NCBI GenBank assembly: GCA_964588335.1
Contig: CAZPOV010000016.1
Coordinates: 10,472-74,471 of the forward strand
DNA length: 64,000 nucleotides
Origin: JAGQZY01 sp964588335
GTDB taxonomy: Bacteria; Bdellovibrionota; Bdellovibrionia; Bdellovibrionales; JAGQZY01
Direction of reading: 5' to 3'
Every line of letters starts with the position of its first letter. Position 1 is the stretch's first letter. Under the pieces are notes generated by a model, which was not told the DNA's origin, did no database searches, and was given only the letters and a program-made list of their open reading frames with translations. The position numbers and the translations under genes are program-made. Below are positions 59,901 to 64,000 of this stretch, in pieces.

Positions 59901-61283
59901 ATGAAAATTTATTTAATCGTTATTCTCACTATTATCTTATCCGGCTGCGGGATCGACAAAGAATCCCCGCCACCGCTTTCGTCCACCAACAATTCTGGAG
60001 AACTCGATACATCATTTAATGGCACCGGTTTTCTTTCTATTGACGGCTCAGCGGGTGGCAGCGGGCAAGATGATATTTACGCCATAACCAAAGACAGTCA
60101 AAACCGAATCATCGCGGTTGGAAGCTCTTTTAACGGTGGTGATCTTGATATGGCGGTATGGCGTTTGAATGCCAACGGTGGCTTGGATTCATCGTTTGCT
60201 AGCAATGGAGTTTTTATCCATGATTCGGCCGCTGGTGGTACCAGTACCGACGTGGCGTACGGTGTTGCTGTTGATAGCAGCGACAACATCTACGTCACTG
60301 GAACCTCGTTTAACGGAGCCGACTTCGATATGACCGTTTGGAAATTGAATAGCAATGGAACACTCAATACAAGCTTTAATGGCAGTGGAGTTTTCGTTGA
60401 TGATGGCGCCGCAGGTGGAGGCATTCATGATCAAGGTTCAGCCATTCACCTTGATGCCGGTGGTAATATTTTTATCACCGGGTTTTCTGACCGCACGGCC
60501 ACCAATCGTGACATGGCGGTTTGGAAACTATTACCCAATGGAACTCCAGATAACAGCTTTGATGGCGATGGAATTTTTGTCTGTGACGGTGCCGCCGGTG
60601 GCGAATGTACCGGCTCCATAGTCAGCGGCGAAGATGACTTCGGCAATGATATCCTCACCGACTCTTCAGGAAACATTTATGTCGTCGGTCGCGCCGACTC
60701 GGTTGGCAACTTGGGCGACATGACGGTGTGGAAATTAACCAGTACCGGTCTGCTTGATAGCAGCTTTAGCGGAGACGGAATTTTCACACACGACGACGCC
60801 GCCGGCGGCGCCGGTCTGGATTCGGCCACGGCTTTTGTTATCAACTCGCAAGGTCGCTTGGTGATTACCGGCTTCTCTCGTAATAGCAGCGGCAATAACG
60901 ACATGGTGGTTTGGAAAGTTTTATCCACCGGCAATCTTGATACCACATTCAATGCTGTTGGCTTCGTGGTTTTTGACGTCTCTGATATTGTTGGCGGTGG
61001 CACCAATGATATTGGCGAAGATATCATCATTGACTCTCAAGGTCGCATTGTTGTTACCGGTAGCGGTAACGAAGACATGTGCATTTGGCGTTACAATCAG
61101 GATGGCAGCCTTGACCAAGACTTTAACACCGACGGCTTCTTCTCTCACGATTCAGCGGCGGGAGGCTTTGATATTGATTCGGGCACCAGTGTTGTTGAGG
61201 GTGCGTCCAATCAACTCTATATCGGTGGTTTTTCTGAAAATAATTCGGGCAATTTCGATGCCACCTTTTGGCGATTAAAGTAA
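59901..61283 (+). CDS. delta-60 repeat beta-propeller lipoprotein
   Basis: The lipobox LSGC (Cys16) is followed by seven repeats of about 60-65 residues, each with G(x)LDxSFxxxGxFxxDxAAGG and then DSxxxIxVTGxS and DMxVWKL. The repeats start with GELDTSFNGTGF, GGLDSSFASNGV, GTLNTSFNGSGV, GTPDNSFDGDGI, GLLDSSFSGDGI, GNLDTTFNAVGF and GSLDQDFNTDGF. This is the delta-60 repeat pattern, which folds into a beta-propeller. The protein should sit on the outer surface or in the periplasm and may bind a partner or glycan. No Shine-Dalgarno sequence is seen. The consensus sigma-28 promoter links it to motility or attack-phase expression. Confidence 0.82.
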   Translation: MKIYLIVILTIILSGCGIDKESPPPLSSTNNSGELDTSFNGTGFLSIDGSAGGSGQDDIYAITKDSQNRIIAVGSSFNGGDLDMAVWRLNANGGLDSSFASNGVFIHDSAAGGTSTDVAYGVAVDSSDNIYVTGTSFNGADFDMTVWKLNSNGTLNTSFNGSGVFVDDGAAGGGIHDQGSAIHLDAGGNIFITGFSDRTATNRDMAVWKLLPNGTPDNSFDGDGIFVCDGAAGGECTGSIVSGEDDFGNDILTDSSGNIYVVGRADSVGNLGDMTVWKLTSTGLLDSSFSGDGIFTHDDAAGGAGLDSATAFVINSQGRLVITGFSRNSSGNNDMVVWKVLSTGNLDTTFNAVGFVVFDVSDIVGGGTNDIGEDIIIDSQGRIVVTGSGNEDMCIWRYNQDGSLDQDFNTDGFFSHDSAAGGFDIDSGTSVVEGASNQLYIGGFSENNSGNFDATFWRLK

Positions 61284-61390
61284 TATTAGATATTTACCCC
61301 ATTTGCCTGGGTTTCATCTGTTTGCACTACGGCTTGCTCCACCAACCACACAAGGTTATGAATTCACTCTTCATTTCGAGGAGGTAAAAA

Positions 61391-63169
61391 ATGACCGGTC
61401 GGATCCTAGTGTTTCTTTGTGCTTGTGTTTTTCTTTCTTGCACCGCCCAAGAAGATAAAAAACTCTCCAGCAAACAATTTTTAGAAAATTCCAATTCACA
61501 GTTGATGGAAGAATCCCATTCGGCCAGTTTAGCCAGCTGGATCCAAGCCAACTTTATCACACCAGATACGACCCAGATTGCCGCCGAATACAATGCCAGG
61601 TACTCAAAACTTGCGACCAACCTGGCGATGGATTCGAAAAACTACACGGGCAAAACCGACGACGAATCACGAATGCTCGAACTGATGCTAAAAGTTTTGA
61701 CGGTGCCAGCGCCTCGCGATGAAAAACTAAATAAAAAATTATCGAATCTTCAATCGGAACTATCCAGCATGTACGGCAGTGGCAAGTACTGCAAAACTCC
61801 AGACTCCTGTCAGTCCCTAGGAGATTTGGAAAAAGTCATCAAGAAATCCCGTGATCCCAAACAATTGCAAGAAGCTTGGGAAGGCTGGCGAACTGTCGCG
61901 GTCGATATGAAACCCAAATACATTGAAACTGTTGAGCTCGGAAACCAGGGAGCCCGTGAACTGGGCTACGTCAACATGGCCGATCTCTGGCGCTCAAACT
62001 ACGATATGGCGCCCGAGGAATTCGAAAAAGAATTGGATCGCCTCTGGGGCGAGGTGAAGCCTTTCTATGAGCAACTGCATTGTTATGTGCGTTCGCAATT
62101 GAACAAAGAGTATGGCGATGAAGTGGTGCCAATGGACCAAGCCATCCCCGCCCATCTCCTTGGCAACATGTGGGCGCAAGCCTGGGACAACATTATTGAT
62201 ATTGTTGGCATAGATGGCAATAAATCCACTGACATTACCAAGCTTCTTGAAAAAGCAGAATATGATTCGACGAAGATGGTGAAAACAGCCGAAAACTTTT
62301 TTGTTTCATTGGGAATGCCAAAGTTACCAGATACTTTTTACGAGCGCTCACTTTTTGATAAACCCAAAGACCGCGATGTGGTTTGCCACGCCAGTGCTTG
62401 GCACATGGACTTGAAAGATGACGTACGCATCAAAATGTGTATTGAAATTAACGAAGATTCTTTCCGTACCATTCACCACGAATTGGGGCACATTTATTAT
62501 TACTTGGCCTATAAAGGTCTGCCGGCAATTTACCAGAGCAGTGCCAACGATGGCTTTCATGAAGCCTTGGGTGACACCATTGAACTTTCCATTACCGGCA
62601 AGTATCTTAGTGATATCAATCTTCTTGAAAAGCCAACTAGCGATGACAATGCCAATAGCACATTGTTGAGAATGGCACTTGGAAAAGTCGCGTTTTTACC
62701 TTTCGGCTTGATGATCGATAAATGGCGTTGGCAAGTCTTTGATGGTCGCACCAAGCCTGCTGATTACAATCGCGATTGGTGGAAACTGCGAGAGCAGTAT
62801 CAAGGCGTTCGCACTCCGAGCCGACGCCCCGACGACGCCTTCGATCCCGGAGCAAAATACCACATTCCGGCCTACACCCCTTACTCTCGTTATTTCTTAG
62901 CACATATTTTACAGTTCCAGTTCCATCGAGCTTTATGCGAAGAGGCGGGACACCAAGGTCCACTTCATGAATGTTCTATTTTTGGAAGCAAGAAAGCCGG
63001 CGGAAAACTTTGGAATATGATGAAAATGGGAATTTCGCGCCCCTGGCCTGAAGCTTTAGAAGCCGTCACAGGATCGCCGAAAATGGATGCCACAGCTCTT
63101 CGTGATTACTTCAAACCTCTTGAAGGATGGCTGAAAGAAAAAAATCAAGGCCTCCAATGTGGTTGGTGA
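61391..63169 (+). CDS. M2 family (angiotensin-converting enzyme-like) dipeptidyl carboxypeptidase lipoprotein
   Basis: The lipobox LSCTAQ (Cys17) makes this a lipoprotein. The zinc motif HHELGHIYYY supplies H363, E364 and H367, and E391 in GFHEALGD is the third ligand, the M2 arrangement of HExxH plus a later Glu. The helical clamshell fold is supported by WEGWRTVAVDMKPKY, AHLLGNMWAQAWDN and the C-terminal region. Bacterial M2 enzymes remove dipeptides from peptide ends. At 592 residues it has the size of a single ACE catalytic domain. GAGGAGG precedes the ATG. It would process peptides released by the secreted proteases here. Confidence 0.93.
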   Translation: MTGRILVFLCACVFLSCTAQEDKKLSSKQFLENSNSQLMEESHSASLASWIQANFITPDTTQIAAEYNARYSKLATNLAMDSKNYTGKTDDESRMLELMLKVLTVPAPRDEKLNKKLSNLQSELSSMYGSGKYCKTPDSCQSLGDLEKVIKKSRDPKQLQEAWEGWRTVAVDMKPKYIETVELGNQGARELGYVNMADLWRSNYDMAPEEFEKELDRLWGEVKPFYEQLHCYVRSQLNKEYGDEVVPMDQAIPAHLLGNMWAQAWDNIIDIVGIDGNKSTDITKLLEKAEYDSTKMVKTAENFFVSLGMPKLPDTFYERSLFDKPKDRDVVCHASAWHMDLKDDVRIKMCIEINEDSFRTIHHELGHIYYYLAYKGLPAIYQSSANDGFHEALGDTIELSITGKYLSDINLLEKPTSDDNANSTLLRMALGKVAFLPFGLMIDKWRWQVFDGRTKPADYNRDWWKLREQYQGVRTPSRRPDDAFDPGAKYHIPAYTPYSRYFLAHILQFQFHRALCEEAGHQGPLHECSIFGSKKAGGKLWNMMKMGISRPWPEALEAVTGSPKMDATALRDYFKPLEGWLKEKNQGLQCGW

Positions 63170-63251
63170 TTCTGCTTTAAGCATTTTGGACTAAAGTCAG
63201 TTTTTTCGGTCCTGAACAACTGTGTTTATGACCGGAATCAACTGACTCGAG

Positions 63252-63289
63252 TTGACGTCCTCTTCATGCACAGAGTCTACTAGAGACTC
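63252..63289 (+). promoter_or_regulatory. promoter and palindromic operator abutting a GTG start
   Basis: TTGACG (63252-63257), 18 bases, TCTACT (63276-63281). The palindrome GAGTCT-ACTAG-AGACTC (63273-63289) overlaps the -10 and ends directly before the GTG at 63290. Confidence 0.5.
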
Positions 63290-63859
63290 GTGAAATCAAT
63301 TACAAGAATTTTTCTATTATGTTCTCTCCTGTTGCTCGCTCACTGCACGACAACACCACCCGAGAAAAAGCCGAAAGTTTTATTACCAAAAAGTCAGTCC
63401 AGTTATTCCAACCGCGACTATCGATCCAACCAATACAACGATATCGACGTCAACGCGTTACTTGAAGAGCTGCATATGGATCACCCTATGAGTCGTTTGG
63501 GTTTTGAGGAAAAATCCTTCAACACTTGTAAAGTTGAATCAAATCGATCTCCCAAACCCCTTTGCCAACAGCTTTATGTGGCCCGCCTGAATTTTCAAGT
63601 GATGTGTCGCAATTCGACAGGCACAGTTGAGCGGGTCACGCTAACTCCTCTCAACAGCACCAAACTGCGTTGGAAAAAAGGTTCAAAAAGAGGTTTCACC
63701 TCGACAAACTCCAGCGGCTTTGGACGCCTTGGCTTTGTCACCAGTTACCCTTCAATCAACGGTCATCTTTACCTGTATCTGGGGTCGAAGATTGCCCGCA
63801 AAAGATTTCGCGACCAATGGAAACTGATTCTCCCGCAAAGTTGGTGTTTGGCCCAGTAG
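63290..63859 (+). CDS. small lipoprotein of unknown function
   Basis: The 189-residue product has the lipobox LAHC (Cys19) and a basic linker, then a domain with three further cysteines (FNTCKVE, PLCQQLY, QVMCRNS) plus one near the end (SWCLAQ), so two disulfides are possible. The middle reads as beta strands. No family is recognised. The start is GTG at 63290 without a ribosome binding site, and the promoter lies so close that a leaderless transcript is likely. The 141 bases after its stop carry no gene that I can support. Confidence 0.68.
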   Translation: MKSITRIFLLCSLLLLAHCTTTPPEKKPKVLLPKSQSSYSNRDYRSNQYNDIDVNALLEELHMDHPMSRLGFEEKSFNTCKVESNRSPKPLCQQLYVARLNFQVMCRNSTGTVERVTLTPLNSTKLRWKKGSKRGFTSTNSSGFGRLGFVTSYPSINGHLYLYLGSKIARKRFRDQWKLILPQSWCLAQ

Positions 63860-64000
63860 ACTTTCAAAGAGTCTAAGTCCTGTCTTTAATTGAGACCTTG
63901 GGTGGGCACGCTTCAAATCGATACACAGACTGCATCAACCGGGAACACTTCTTAAGGCCTGAATAGTGAATCTGATTATTCTTTCCACGATTTTTTAAAG

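Noticed and set aside
59990..61280. Regularly spaced similar segments that could suggest a CRISPR or satellite array
   Set aside because: They are in-frame coding repeats of about 190 bases with divergent third positions, fully explained by the delta-60 repeat protein.
63857..63875. Terminator after the last lipoprotein gene
   Set aside because: TAGACT and AGTCTA make only a 6-bp AT-containing stem with a 7-base loop and no clear T run follows.
1..64000. tRNA, rRNA, insertion sequence, attachment site or replication origin
   Set aside because: I saw no cloverleaf, transposase, terminal repeats or DnaA-box cluster that I could support by reading; a covariance-model scan would be needed to exclude small RNAs.

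Overview
The window looks like a chromosomal segment of a Gram-negative, Bdellovibrionota-like bacterium (Bdellovibrio and relatives). This rests on resemblance to families I remember from that group: abundant exported S8 proteases and lipoproteins, tiny conserved exported proteins, and a lipoprotein signal ending in FQNC. No rRNA or phylogenetic marker is present, so the assignment is an inference. I saw no tRNA, rRNA, CRISPR array, insertion sequence or prophage. A run of exactly 100 N (9826-9925) is a scaffold gap and splits one gene.

Layout. 1-2500: end of clpA with a terminator, a DUF2177 membrane protein, two small exported proteins. 2640-7677: a DNA-repair island. A FAN1-type nuclease fused to a DnaQ-like DEDDh exonuclease runs divergently from a radical SAM protein and a DUF4130-UdgX fusion. 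7640-15796: lipoproteins (one M15/extensin-like peptidase), an FMN glutamate-synthase-like protein, an EamA transporter, a lytic transglycosylase and MarC. 15920-28270: envelope and secretion functions, with three subtilisin-family proteases (one with an N-terminal alpha/beta hydrolase), an MltD-like LysM transglycosylase, Lnt, MutS2 and a fasciclin lipoprotein.

28411-34021: a GNAT/nitrilase fusion, then a stress cluster. It holds HPF, a pseudo-receiver/BON protein, a pentapeptide-repeat membrane protein, an NhaR-like LysR regulator, a small coiled-coil protein and Dps. The regions upstream of hpf (32133-32200) and dps (34093-34160) share a 68-nt element with 50 of 68 identical positions by hand alignment and no gaps. 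This suggests that the two transcription units form one regulon, possibly controlled by the LysR protein encoded between them.

34161-46776: the overlapping tesA-ybbA-ybbP unit, pirin, a PAP/fibrillin-like exported protein, a long coiled coil fused to an Hsp20 domain, several exported or acidic unknowns (one with a duplicated domain), a matrixin-like metalloprotease lipoprotein and an NAD-type isocitrate dehydrogenase. 46778-64000: Hsp33, two SixA-like phosphatases, rhomboid and RDD membrane proteins, a Fis-type regulator, MsrA, a CPBP protease, a dicarboxylate symporter, nitronate monooxygenase, a DUF4442 protein, a large unknown membrane protein, a delta-60-repeat lipoprotein behind a consensus sigma-28 promoter, an M2 (ACE-type) peptidase lipoprotein and a small lipoprotein.

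Overall the segment is rich in envelope remodelling, secreted proteolysis, oxidative and stationary-phase stress, and DNA repair. The best candidates for new biology are the FAN1-exonuclease fusion next to UdgX, the shared hpf/dps control element, the hydrolase-subtilisin fusion and the coiled-coil-Hsp20 fusion.
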